DNA of 8,759 nt from DAINBT01 sp036732785 (GCA_964537505.1 CAZICK010000119.1:1-8759), one strand, 5' to 3'. Positions 1 through 6,043 are shown, counted from the stretch's first letter. A program made the numbers and translations. The notes: generated from the letters alone by a model not told the origin.

Positions 1-104
1 GTCCTGCCCGCGTAGGAATGACAGAGAAGATGGTGGGCTAAACGCCCACCCGGCTACGTTGGTATAAACATGCCCACGCAAGCGTGGGCATGGCACCCGG
101 CTCG
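1..104. repeat. Mosaic of GC-rich palindromic repeats at the left edge
   Basis: This block contains two clean hairpins. At 32-50 the arms GGTGGGC and GCCCACC enclose a 5-nt loop. At 71-90 the arms TGCCCACGC and GCGTGGGCA are separated by only two bases, so the structure is a near-perfect palindrome. The first 25 bases resemble the CCCGC...GGAATGACA type of interspersed repeat. No gene is supported here, although one minus-strand frame happens to stay open to position 1. Short palindromes of this kind are common intergenic elements in many bacterial genomes; family assignment is from memory only. Confidence 0.6.
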
Positions 105-393
105 ATTTTTTCACCCTGGTCAGCCTGTTCTCATAATCATAATGATACGTATAGCCATCGTGGTCCCCGGTCATATTGCCGGCATTATCGTGGGTGACGT
201 TAGTGCCGGAACCCAGGCCGATGTAAGTGTATTCGTTGACGTCGTTGTGTTGGTATCTGGCCACATCAGTTCCGTTATGCTTAAGGGTTGTCCGGTTGCC
301 CAGCTTGTCATACACGAAATCTTCGTTTTGGGTCTGGACGCCTACAAGATACTCCGCACGAGTCAATCTGTCAAGGGTGTCGTAGGCGTAGGC
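103..393 (-). pseudogene. Rhs/YD-repeat core fragment (unit C)
   Basis: Translation of the minus strand gives a YD-repeat segment that starts around AYAYDTLDRLTRAEY and continues through VYDKLGNRTTL and YHYDYENRLTRVKK, the same order as in the larger Rhs gene of this window. It has no start codon of its own apart from a TTG at 366. At 104 homology stops and the frame runs into palindromic repeat DNA, so it lacks the Rhs-associated core end and any toxin domain. It lies just downstream of the DUF4190-like membrane gene. Its near-perfect identity to the intact copy suggests a recent duplication or gene conversion, and it probably acts only as recombination substrate. Confidence 0.75.
105..375 (-). 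repeat. 271-bp exact direct repeat, copy in unit C
   Basis: Base-by-base comparison shows that 105-375 is identical to 2992-3262 (offset 2887), in the same orientation. The first mismatches are at 104 (G versus A) and 376 (G versus T). The repeat encodes part of the Rhs core. Confidence 0.95.
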
Positions 394-464
394 CGGGGAA
401 TTCCGGCTCCACGTCCTTCCTGTTGCACAGAGTCGATCATTGCAGGTTATCTGGATTAGTGGTG

Positions 465-866
465 TTAGCCTGGGCCAAAACCTCGCAATACGAGGGATCC
501 CATAAATGCTATAGTGAGGAAGTTGCACAAAATGAAAAGGGAGAAACCTATCCAAATAGCAGCAACTGCCAAACATTTGCCAGATAGTCGGTTATTACTC
601 AAGCGTATTTGCCTTAATGCAATCAAACCGAGTACTGGGCCGAGTATTATTATGATGTGCGTTATTATACGTAGGCCATCATTTATACTGGGGGGCTTTT
701 GGAATATATGTATGCTCAGGCTAGTACACTCCATGAAACGCCAAATATCATACTTGACTAACAAATAGGCTAGCCATAGGGCTGCCAATATCGAGGCGGA
801 TAAGGCAACGAAAGCGAGCCGGCTAGTTTGTTGTTTTTGAACATTGTTATTTAGATTTTCTCTCAT
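465..866 (-). CDS. Small DUF4190-like membrane protein, possible immunity protein
   Basis: This 133-residue protein has three likely membrane helices at about residues 17-37, 65-84 and 98-119. The block from ILGPVLGLIALRQIRLS to LSGKCLAVAAIWIGF resembles the DUF4190 pattern, in which two helices are joined by a basic loop containing a Leu-Ser-Gly. The ATG at 866 overlaps the stop codon of the preceding Rhs fragment (ATGA, 863-866), which argues for translational coupling; no strong separate ribosome binding site is visible. Its position directly after an Rhs tip suggests an immunity role, since multi-pass membrane proteins are frequent partners of Rhs toxins. That role is inferred. The adjacent Rhs fragment carries no obvious toxin, so this may be an orphan immunity gene. 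Confidence 0.7.
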   Translation of the reverse strand: MRENLNNNVQKQQTSRLAFVALSASILAALWLAYLLVKYDIWRFMECTSLSIHIFQKPPSINDGLRIITHIIIILGPVLGLIALRQIRLSNNRLSGKCLAVAAIWIGFSLFILCNFLTIAFMGSLVLRGFGPG

Positions 867-1108
867 ATCGATTGCTCCAGCACGCCTATATGATTAGCAG
901 TATCTTTTGAAGAAACATCTTTTGAAATGCTGTTTAAGGCATACACAATATCACCGCCAGATTTTGGATTATGCGTCAGGCGATTACCCATGTCATCATA
1001 AGTAAATACCTCATCGGTGCTATCTACACCATACCCGGTGGTGACCAGTCTGTCAAGTGTGTCGTAAGTGTAAGTATTGGCCGGGGCTGGAGTGGCGTAG
1101 TCATGTGG
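863..1108 (-). pseudogene. Orphan Rhs/YD-repeat fragment (unit B)
   Basis: The minus-strand frame is open from an in-frame TAA at 1109-1111 to the TGA at 863-865 and encodes 81 residues. The clear YD-repeat part reads NTYTYDTLDRLVTT, then STDEVFTYDDMGNRLTHN, followed by VYALNSISK and a short tail of no recognised family ending GVLEQSI. There is no upstream start in frame that looks genuine, and no Rhs-associated core domain. It begins 23 bp after the ankyrin gene stop. It appears to be a displaced or deleted Rhs tip remnant that kept its junction with the downstream membrane gene through a 4-bp ATGA overlap. It could instead be translated by read-on from unit A messages. Confidence 0.65.
1049..1072 (-). 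repeat. 24-bp Rhs core word shared by units A and B
   Basis: Positions 1049-1072 match 3254-3277 exactly, and unit C carries a diverged version at 367-390. The word encodes YTYDTLDR on the minus strand and marks the upstream edge of each Rhs fragment. Confidence 0.85.
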
Positions 1109-1131
1109 TTAGACGACACAGGTAGTCCACT

Positions 1132-1854
1132 CTATTCTACAGCCCCATGTTCTTGAAGGTATCGTACAATATCTGTAAGCTTGTCTTTCTTTGCGTAAAA
1201 AATAGGTGACCGTCCCTCACTATCTTTCAAGTTGATATCTGCGCCATTTTCAACCAGCATCTTAACTAGTTCGAGATTTCTCCGAATAATCGCAAGATAG
1301 AGAGGTGTGCTTCCAAAATCATCTTGCACATTCACATTTGCTCCAGCCTCTATGAGAGTTTCAATAGTCTTCTTGCTCTCATCATGTAAAGAGGCAATAT
1401 GTATTTTACTATACTCGAAAGCCAAATATAGCGGGGTAGAGCCTGTTATATCCTTGTGATTAATATCCGCACCTTTTGAAATTAGAAGTTTAGCAACTTT
1501 GAAATTGTTAGACGTAGCTGCCACACTAAGGGGGGTAAAACCATTTTTATCTTCAGCATTCACATTGGCACCATGATTGATTAAAAACTCTGCTATTTCA
1601 TCTAGATGATAAAAATCGATATAGTGTTCCCCATCTCCCCGACCTGCTGCACGGTGAAGAGACGTCTGCCCAATAGAATCTTTTTTATTTACATCAGCAC
1701 CAGTATTTACAATCTGTTTGACTCTTTTAAAATCACCCTTATTTACCGCCGTATGCAAATCGTCCTTACAACCACCTAGCTGCAGCAATAAGAATGGTAT
1801 AATAATTATCAAACACGAGGGTAATTTGAATTTTTCAATACATATCTTTTTCAT
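1132..1854 (-). CDS. Ankyrin-repeat lipoprotein, candidate immunity protein
   Basis: The 240-residue product starts with a basic n-region and a hydrophobic stretch (about residues 11-28) ending in the lipobox Leu-Gly-Gly-Cys at 26-29, so it is probably exported and lipidated at Cys29. Residues 32-240 form about six ankyrin repeats with the recognisable TPL-A, LL--GA-N or D-N--D pattern. Repeats two and four carry insertions of roughly 10 residues (around 73-84 and 148-162). The gene follows the Rhs tip gene after 52 bp on the same strand, in the usual place of an immunity gene. Ankyrin proteins are known as immunity partners in several polymorphic toxin systems. A periplasmic or membrane-anchored location would suit a toxin acting in the envelope. 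The immunity role is inferred; a general scaffold protein is the alternative. Confidence 0.82.
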   Translation of the reverse strand: MKKICIEKFKLPSCLIIIIPFLLLQLGGCKDDLHTAVNKGDFKRVKQIVNTGADVNKKDSIGQTSLHRAAGRGDGEHYIDFYHLDEIAEFLINHGANVNAEDKNGFTPLSVAATSNNFKVAKLLISKGADINHKDITGSTPLYLAFEYSKIHIASLHDESKKTIETLIEAGANVNVQDDFGSTPLYLAIIRRNLELVKMLVENGADINLKDSEGRSPIFYAKKDKLTDIVRYLQEHGAVE

Positions 1855-1906
1855 TTGACAAATTTCCCGTTAAAAAACGAGGAATCGCCGGTTAATAGCG
1901 AAATAT

Positions 1907-3253
1907 TTATTTTTTACACCCTTCGCAAACTATATCACCATCGCAATACCCTAACGACAAATCGGCTGACAACTCTAAGTACCATGTCGTTTTATATTCT
2001 CCCGTGCAGGCACAAACAAAAACCCCGCCATAAGCATGAGGTGTTCTCTTCGAAATATTGCACGCCATTAATCTTAAAGAGGTTCGATCTAAACCCATCC
2101 AACATCCTTGTAACATAATTCTTGCATTGCAACACAATTGCTCGCTTGGTATATGCAACCTAGTATTAAACAGCGTTCTATTATCATTAAGATATTGGGT
2201 AGATGACGTTATTTCGCCTTTTTTATTTTTATTAGGTATTCCATGTCCGTAAACGTGGACTACCTTAATACAGTTTTTCTTTTTATCCCAGAAATAATGA
2301 ATACTTGTTCGGGTTGGAATACCAGCTTGTTGAGCATAATAATTATATAAACCTTCAGTATCTGTATTATTACATGGGTTTGATAATACATATTCATACA
2401 AGTTCATACCATCTTTGTATTGATCGTGTACCAGATGTCTTCTTGGAAATATAGGCTCACCGGATTCTCGAAAAGTGATAATGCAATTCCCATCGCGCAC
2501 GCCGAGTGGGTCGCGGGTAATGAAGCGGCCGTCCTTCTTGTAGCGGTTTTTGAAATATTCAAGGGACAGGGCACCGCCATCGAGAATATCTAACATTTGG
2601 CCTGTGAAAAGTCGGTCGTTTCCGTGACCTGATTTCTGGGTTCCCAGCAGGGTAAAGGATGAATCGTAGAAATGACATTTACCATACGCATCATATTCAT
2701 ACCGCTCAAGAATATCACCATCCTCATCTATCAATGCTACAACACTAAACAGATGATCATGAGCGAAATAGTGATCATCGGAAGTATCGGTCATCACAAG
2801 AACTTCATCAATGTAGTTACCATAATCGTAATCCCGTAACCAATCATCATTGTCATCCGTTTCGCTGAGCACTCGCCAGCCATCGTAATAGTAGCGGGTG
2901 GTGATATTGCTGGGCGATGCGTATTCGATCTTTTCGATCCGGCGGCCCAGGGCATCGTAAGTATAAACCGCCACATCCACCGTATCGCTCAATTTTTTCA
3001 CCCTGGTCAGCCTGTTCTCATAATCATAATGATACGTATAGCCATCGTGGTCCCCGGTCATATTGCCGGCATTATCGTGGGTGACGTTAGTGCCGGAACC
3101 CAGGCCGATGTAAGTGTATTCGTTGACGTCGTTGTGTTGGTATCTGGCCACATCAGTTCCGTTATGCTTAAGGGTTGTCCGGTTGCCCAGCTTGTCATAC
3201 ACGAAATCTTCGTTTTGGGTCTGGACGCCTACAAGATACTCCGCACGAGTCAA
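1907..3253 (-). CDS. Truncated Rhs/YD-repeat protein with variable caspase-like C-terminal domain
   Basis: The frame encodes 448 residues from a TTG at 3253 and is coding-like for 26 more codons upstream (including NIYTYDTLDR) until an in-frame TAG at 3332-3334, so the true N-terminal Rhs barrel is missing. Residues 15-110 are YD repeats, and about 120-302 form the Rhs-associated core with YYYDGW, GNYIDEV, GRFITRDPLGVRDG, NLYEYVLSNP and NTDTEGL. The last about 145 residues are a different, Cys-rich domain. It contains a Gly-His-Gly at 336-338 and LQGCWMG with Cys384, spaced and styled like the His/Cys dyad of clan CD (caspase, CHAT or DUF4347-like) domains, then PHAYGG and a final Cys-x-x-Cys near the end. 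The canonical Pro of the DPxGL hinge is Thr here. The ankyrin lipoprotein follows. This is best read as an orphan Rhs tip with a putative protease toxin; expression is uncertain. Confidence 0.75.
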   Translation of the reverse strand: MTRAEYLVGVQTQNEDFVYDKLGNRTTLKHNGTDVARYQHNDVNEYTYIGLGSGTNVTHDNAGNMTGDHDGYTYHYDYENRLTRVKKLSDTVDVAVYTYDALGRRIEKIEYASPSNITTRYYYDGWRVLSETDDNDDWLRDYDYGNYIDEVLVMTDTSDDHYFAHDHLFSVVALIDEDGDILERYEYDAYGKCHFYDSSFTLLGTQKSGHGNDRLFTGQMLDILDGGALSLEYFKNRYKKDGRFITRDPLGVRDGNCIITFRESGEPIFPRRHLVHDQYKDGMNLYEYVLSNPCNNTDTEGLYNYYAQQAGIPTRTSIHYFWDKKKNCIKVVHVYGHGIPNKNKKGEITSSTQYLNDNRTLFNTRLHIPSEQLCCNARIMLQGCWMGLDRTSLRLMACNISKRTPHAYGGVFVCACTGEYKTTWYLELSADLSLGYCDGDIVCEGCKK

Positions 3254-3262
3254 TCTGTCAAG
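2992..3262 (-). repeat. 271-bp exact direct repeat, copy in unit A
   Basis: This stretch is identical to 105-375 and lies in the YD-repeat-coding part of the longer Rhs gene. The shared segment ends inside the codons for DTLDRL, close to the point where this Rhs frame loses similarity to an ordinary Rhs core. Confidence 0.95.
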
Positions 3263-3484
3263 TGTGTCGTAAGTGTAGATATTATGCTGATATGCTAAGT
3301 GTTCTTGAGTATCTCGGTAATCTGTCCGTGGCTAGTTTAAGTATTGGAATAAAGAAGTGTATTAGTTGAGCGTGAATTGGGCAAACGCTTTTAAGCGGTT
3401 ACACCTATTTTAATCTGATTTGCTTTTGGCACATCAAGGTTTTTAAAGGCATAAGGGGATCAAAAATACCTTTTGAAGGAAGTG

Positions 3485-3504
3485 GGTGGACGCTAAGGCC
3501 CACC
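3485..3504. repeat. GGTGG/CCACC hairpin resembling the left-edge repeat
   Basis: The arms GGTGG (3485-3489) and CCACC (3500-3504) enclose a loop containing CTAAGG. The element resembles 32-50, where a GGTGG arm, a CTAA-containing loop and a CCACC arm occur in the same order. The two lie near the two ends of the Rhs island. Confidence 0.5.
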
Positions 3505-3530
3505 TGGATGGTATTGCGTCATCCCGGCTG

Positions 3531-3546
3531 ACCCCCCAGCGGGGGT
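3531..3546. repeat. ACCCCC/GGGGGT hairpin
   Basis: A 6-bp GC-rich stem with a 4-nt loop. It lies about 80 bases beyond the CBM48 stop codon in the transcription direction. It could slow polymerase, but no run of T follows on the minus strand. Confidence 0.5.
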
Positions 3547-3628
3547 TATTAAAACCGGCGTTGTTGGTCCCTGGCAGGTTGCACCTGGGCAGAGCCTACT
3601 TCCGTTTGGCCATTATGAGGAACCGATT

Positions 3629-3913
3629 TTATTTAACCCGAATAACACTATTCAATGATCTGTGTTGGTTCATTACCTGTGCCTGTGCAGATGGATCATT
3701 AAACCACATACCGTCTATGACGAATTTGTATTGATATTCACCTGGCAGCAGTTGTATCCTCGCACGAAAAGAGCCGTCTTTGGACCTGGTCATGCGTTCA
3801 GCCTGTGGGTTCCACTGGTTGAAATCACCGGCCAGAAAGACTTTTTCGGCATCGCTTTTCAGATTGCAAACAAAGGTAACAGTTTTCGAGACTTTTTTTT
3901 CCAAAGTTAACAT
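3629..3913 (-). CDS. Stand-alone CBM48 (AMPK-type glycogen-binding) protein
   Basis: This 94-residue protein is almost entirely one CBM48/AMPK glycogen-binding domain. The diagnostic blocks are VFLAGDFNQWNP (about 25-36), DGSF (46-49), LLPGEYQYKFVIDGMWFNDP (about 55-74) and the closing LNSVIRVK. Trp35, Lys63, Trp70 and Asn88 sit where sugar-contacting residues lie in this fold. There is no catalytic domain and no signal peptide, so it is likely a cytoplasmic glucan-binding or adaptor protein. The ATG at 3913 is preceded by GGAGAT at good spacing. It begins 18 bp after the glycosyltransferase stop codon, so the two genes are probably cotranscribed, and it may tether that enzyme to glycogen or another alpha-glucan. 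The binding role is known for the family; the partnership is inferred. Confidence 0.9.
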   Translation of the reverse strand: MLTLEKKVSKTVTFVCNLKSDAEKVFLAGDFNQWNPQAERMTRSKDGSFRARIQLLPGEYQYKFVIDGMWFNDPSAQAQVMNQHRSLNSVIRVK

Positions 3914-3931
3914 ATTAATATCTCCATTAGT

Positions 3932-5269
3932 TTAAGCGGCGTTATACACCAATTTTTTGTAAATTTCCTCACAGGCTGCGGCGGCATGGCTCCAATTGAT
4001 CCTGGCGGCTTCATCAGCGCCGTTTAGTCCCAGACATTCTCGCAAAGGGCGATGTCGCAGTACCGAAATAATTTTATTGGCCATTTCATCAATGTCCCAG
4101 AAATCGACCTTCAAGGCATGCTGTAGAATTTCCGCCACACCGGATTGATTACTGATGATCACGGGTACGTTATGCATCATCGCTTCCAGTGGTGAAAGTC
4201 CAAAAGGCTCAGAGACACTGGGCATGACGTAGAGGTCGGCCATCTCAAACGCCCGATCTACATCCGCTCCCCTTAGAAAGCCAGCAAAAAGGACTTTGTG
4301 TCCTATCCCCATACCGGCAGCCATTTCAATCGTCCGGGTGAACATGTCACCGCTTCCAGCCATGATGAATTTGACGTTCTCCATTTTTTTCAGAACCTTG
4401 CTGGCGGCCGCGACAAAATATTCCGGCCCTTTTTGCATGGTGATGCGTCCGAGGAACAGAACAATTTGTTCGTTCTTATGCTGTTTTATCTCCTTAAAAT
4501 CGCCTCCGTACGCCGATGGTTCCACCCCGTTGTAAACTACAGAGACTTTGCTGTCGGGCACGCCGTAACGCTGCACGCATATACGTTTTGTAAAGTTACT
4601 GACAGTAATTACCCGATCCGCCCGCTGCATACCCAAACGCTCAATATCATAGACCCACTGGTTGATATGCTCCCCGCTGCGGTCAAACTCCGTGCTGTGA
4701 ACATGGACTACGAGAGGTTTGCCACTTTTACTTGCCACCGCCACCCCGGCCGGGTATGTCATCCAGTCGTGTGCATGTATAACGTCGAATTGCTCCTGGC
4801 GGGAAATCTGGCAGGCCAGGCGGCTATACCGGTGGGTCTGGGCGTACAGATCGCAACCGTAATTCACATCAACATTCACGTTGGATGGTATTGACCCGGC
4901 CACGACATCTGGTACATTTATAGCTCCCTCTCCACGGGTGGAACAGGATGTTCCCGGCCCGGCCTGCCTTCCTATCTCGCCCACAGCTAATGCCTTTTCA
5001 TTGGGATTACCGTAGGGATACAATGCCGCATCAACGGCGCAAAACCGTACATGTTGCAACTGCTCTTGTTCGTATATAGACGACAGTAAGCTATCGGAAG
5101 GCGTAAGTAATCTCAAGTGTCCGGAATATGCTGACTGCACCGGCCGTGGAAGCACAAAGGCTATTTCGGTTCCCTGTTCGCTCAAGGCCTTGGTCAAGCC
5201 GTAACAGGCTGTCCCCAGACCTCCGCTGATATACGGCGGAAATTCCCAACCCAGCATCAACACTTTCAT
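3932..5269 (-). CDS. GT4 glycosyltransferase, glycogen-synthase-like
   Basis: The 445-residue product is a two-domain GT-B glycosyltransferase of family GT4. The N-terminal domain opens with MKVLMLGWEFPP and has GGLG at 16-19, the usual nucleotide-sugar loop of glycogen synthase-like enzymes. VIHAHDWMTYPAG (about 163-175) and VHVHSTEFDR (about 188-197) are also typical. The C-terminal domain has LGRITMQKG (about 273-281) with Arg275 and Lys280, and the EX7E motif at Glu354 and Glu362 in SEPFGLSPLEAM. These support retaining transfer from a nucleotide sugar in the cytoplasm. The segment at about 97-135 is Gly/Ser/Pro-rich and variable. The ATG at 5269 has AAAGGA upstream. With the downstream CBM48 protein, an alpha-glucan product is likely; the exact acceptor cannot be read from sequence. 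Confidence 0.9.
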   Translation of the reverse strand: MKVLMLGWEFPPYISGGLGTACYGLTKALSEQGTEIAFVLPRPVQSAYSGHLRLLTPSDSLLSSIYEQEQLQHVRFCAVDAALYPYGNPNEKALAVGEIGRQAGPGTSCSTRGEGAINVPDVVAGSIPSNVNVDVNYGCDLYAQTHRYSRLACQISRQEQFDVIHAHDWMTYPAGVAVASKSGKPLVVHVHSTEFDRSGEHINQWVYDIERLGMQRADRVITVSNFTKRICVQRYGVPDSKVSVVYNGVEPSAYGGDFKEIKQHKNEQIVLFLGRITMQKGPEYFVAAASKVLKKMENVKFIMAGSGDMFTRTIEMAAGMGIGHKVLFAGFLRGADVDRAFEMADLYVMPSVSEPFGLSPLEAMMHNVPVIISNQSGVAEILQHALKVDFWDIDEMANKIISVLRHRPLRECLGLNGADEAARINWSHAAAACEEIYKKLVYNAA

Positions 5270-5359
5270 ACGAACTGGTCCTTTCCACTGCCGTTGCTAT
5301 TTATTGTCAAAATTGTACTTAACATTTGCGTATGGCAGAATACTAACGTTCGAAAGAAG

Positions 5360-5420
5360 CCTGCCTGGTGTCCTACAGGAATACCAACGATCTGTCGGCG
5401 ACCCAGACTGCCCAGGCAGG
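5360..5420. repeat. 9-bp inverted repeat enclosing 43 nt between YHS and GT4 genes
   Basis: The arms CCTGCCTGG (5360-5368) and CCAGGCAGG (5412-5420) are perfectly complementary. The enclosed sequence has two weak internal hairpins (around 5371-5380 and 5391-5407), so a branched fold is possible. It lies after the YHS gene and before the GT4 start on the minus strand, without a U-run. It may be a loose terminator, an interspersed palindromic repeat or a structured leader of the GT4 gene. Confidence 0.55.
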
Positions 5421-5448
5421 TCTTCCCAGTTTTCTCCCTGTCAGAGTA

Positions 5449-5772
5449 TTACTCCGATATTTTTTCCAGTACAATTGCCTTGTCTTCCATCTGCTTGATG
5501 TATTTAGCCGAATCGGCATCGAATTTGGCTTTGCAGTCGGCACAGCAGAAATAGATTCTCTTGCCCTGGTAATCGACATACACGTTCTTATCGATTTTCC
5601 TTCCCTCAACCGGACAGATCGTCTGGATTTTGGCAGCGGTCGAGGTAGATGTAGTGGGCACTTTCGTCGCCGCGGGAGTCTTTTGACTTTCTGTACTTTT
5701 CTTGCATCCCGGACCGGTTACCAACAGACCCGCAACCAACAACATACTTATTAAACTTATCAGAACTTTCAT
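5449..5772 (-). CDS. Secreted YHS-domain protein
   Basis: From the ATG at 5772, preceded by AGGAG with 7-nt spacing, the product is 107 residues. Residues 1-22 form a signal sequence ending in GPG before Cys23; this is a poor lipobox (Gly and Pro at -3 and -2), so lipidation is possible but not certain. A Ser/Thr/Lys/Pro linker covers about 24-48. Residues 50-95 match the YHS domain: ICPVEGRKIDKNVYVDY, then GKRIYFCCADCKAKFDAD. Cys53, Cys76, Cys77 and Cys80 are candidate metal ligands, and YHS domains are linked to heavy-metal (often copper) handling. The gene follows a Cys-rich small gene on the same strand by 82 bp. The frame extends upstream to 5886, but that part is basic and out of character, so the shorter start is preferred. 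The metal specificity is unknown. Confidence 0.88.
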   Translation of the reverse strand: MKVLISLISMLLVAGLLVTGPGCKKSTESQKTPAATKVPTTSTSTAAKIQTICPVEGRKIDKNVYVDYQGKRIYFCCADCKAKFDADSAKYIKQMEDKAIVLEKISE

Positions 5773-5807
5773 GGCAAAACTCCTATACTTGTTTCGGCAC
5801 CCTTTTC

Positions 5808-5833
5808 GAGCCAGGTTCGGTAACCTGCGGCTC
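5808..5833 (-). promoter_or_regulatory. Strong hairpin in the leader of the YHS gene
   Basis: On the minus-strand transcript GAGC-CAGGUU-type arms fold into a 10-bp stem: GAGC pairs with GCUC and CAGGUU with AACCUG, with a 2-nt CG bulge and an ACCG loop. It lies 35 nt upstream of the YHS start codon. It may be a regulatory leader, a processing or stability element, or part of an interspersed repeat. No known riboswitch class could be matched by eye. Confidence 0.45.
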
Positions 5834-5854
5834 CTTCGGCGGCGTGGCTTGATT

Positions 5855-6043
5855 CTATAATTTGATTGGCTTACACAGATTATCACTCGCGTGGGCTTGG
5901 GCGCCGCAATTATCGCACTTGTATTGCGGGTTGGCCGTCAGCTTTTTGAATTCTGCGGCATTTTTCTTGTCATACCCATCTGTCTTCATGGCACACATGT
6001 GCATCTTGTGGTTCTTGCTCTTGCAACTTTGTTTATCAGCCAT
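5855..6043 (-). CDS. Small Cys-rich putative zinc-binding protein
   Basis: This 62-residue protein has six Cys and several His residues. The N-terminal half holds CKSKNHKMHMC (Cys7, Cys17 and three His nearby) and the C-terminal half holds YKCDNCG, a CxxC knuckle, then NLCKPIKL. The pattern suggests a small metal-binding (zinc-ribbon-like) fold, but I do not recognise a named family. It has no signal peptide, so it is cytoplasmic. The ATG at 6043 is preceded by AAAGGA at about 8 nt. It lies 82 bp upstream of the YHS gene on the same strand, and both are Cys-rich, which suggests a shared metal-related or redox-related role. That link is inferred from context. Confidence 0.72.
   Translation of the reverse strand: MADKQSCKSKNHKMHMCAMKTDGYDKKNAAEFKKLTANPQYKCDNCGAQAHASDNLCKPIKL

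Larger units (their letters stand above)
3332..3628. other. Non-coding spacer between Rhs island and glucan operon
   Basis: I see no convincing gene in these roughly 300 bases on either strand. The left half is AT-rich and contains an imperfect hairpin around 3384-3399. The right half is GC-rich and carries the palindromic elements described separately at 3485-3504 and 3531-3546, plus a small CAGGT/ACCTG hairpin around 3586-3598. No U-tract follows any of these hairpins on the minus strand, so none is a convincing intrinsic terminator for the CBM48 gene. Confidence 0.55.

Noticed and set aside
70..459. Plus-strand open frame repeated at 3029-3298
   Set aside because: It is the antisense of the YD-repeat coding sequence; its duplication follows from the 271-bp repeat, not from a second gene.
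553..572. GG-N10-GC sigma-54-like spacing on the minus strand
   Set aside because: It lies inside the membrane-protein gene with TGGC rather than TTGC at -12 and no downstream start to serve.
1..3504. CRISPR array or insertion sequence
   Set aside because: The repeats are large Rhs coding duplications or single hairpins, with no regular spacers; no transposase or integrase is encoded.
4298..4894. 198-residue plus-strand open frame
   Set aside because: It lies fully inside the GT4 gene on the opposite strand and shows no domain.
5829..5842. Glycine-riboswitch-like CGCCGAAGG word on the minus strand
   Set aside because: The surrounding conserved helices and the CUCUCAGG-type second block are absent.
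5773..5886. Longer start for the YHS protein
   Set aside because: The extra residues are Arg-rich, overlap the Cys-rich gene and would bury the signal peptide; the ATG at 5772 has AGGAG at ideal spacing.
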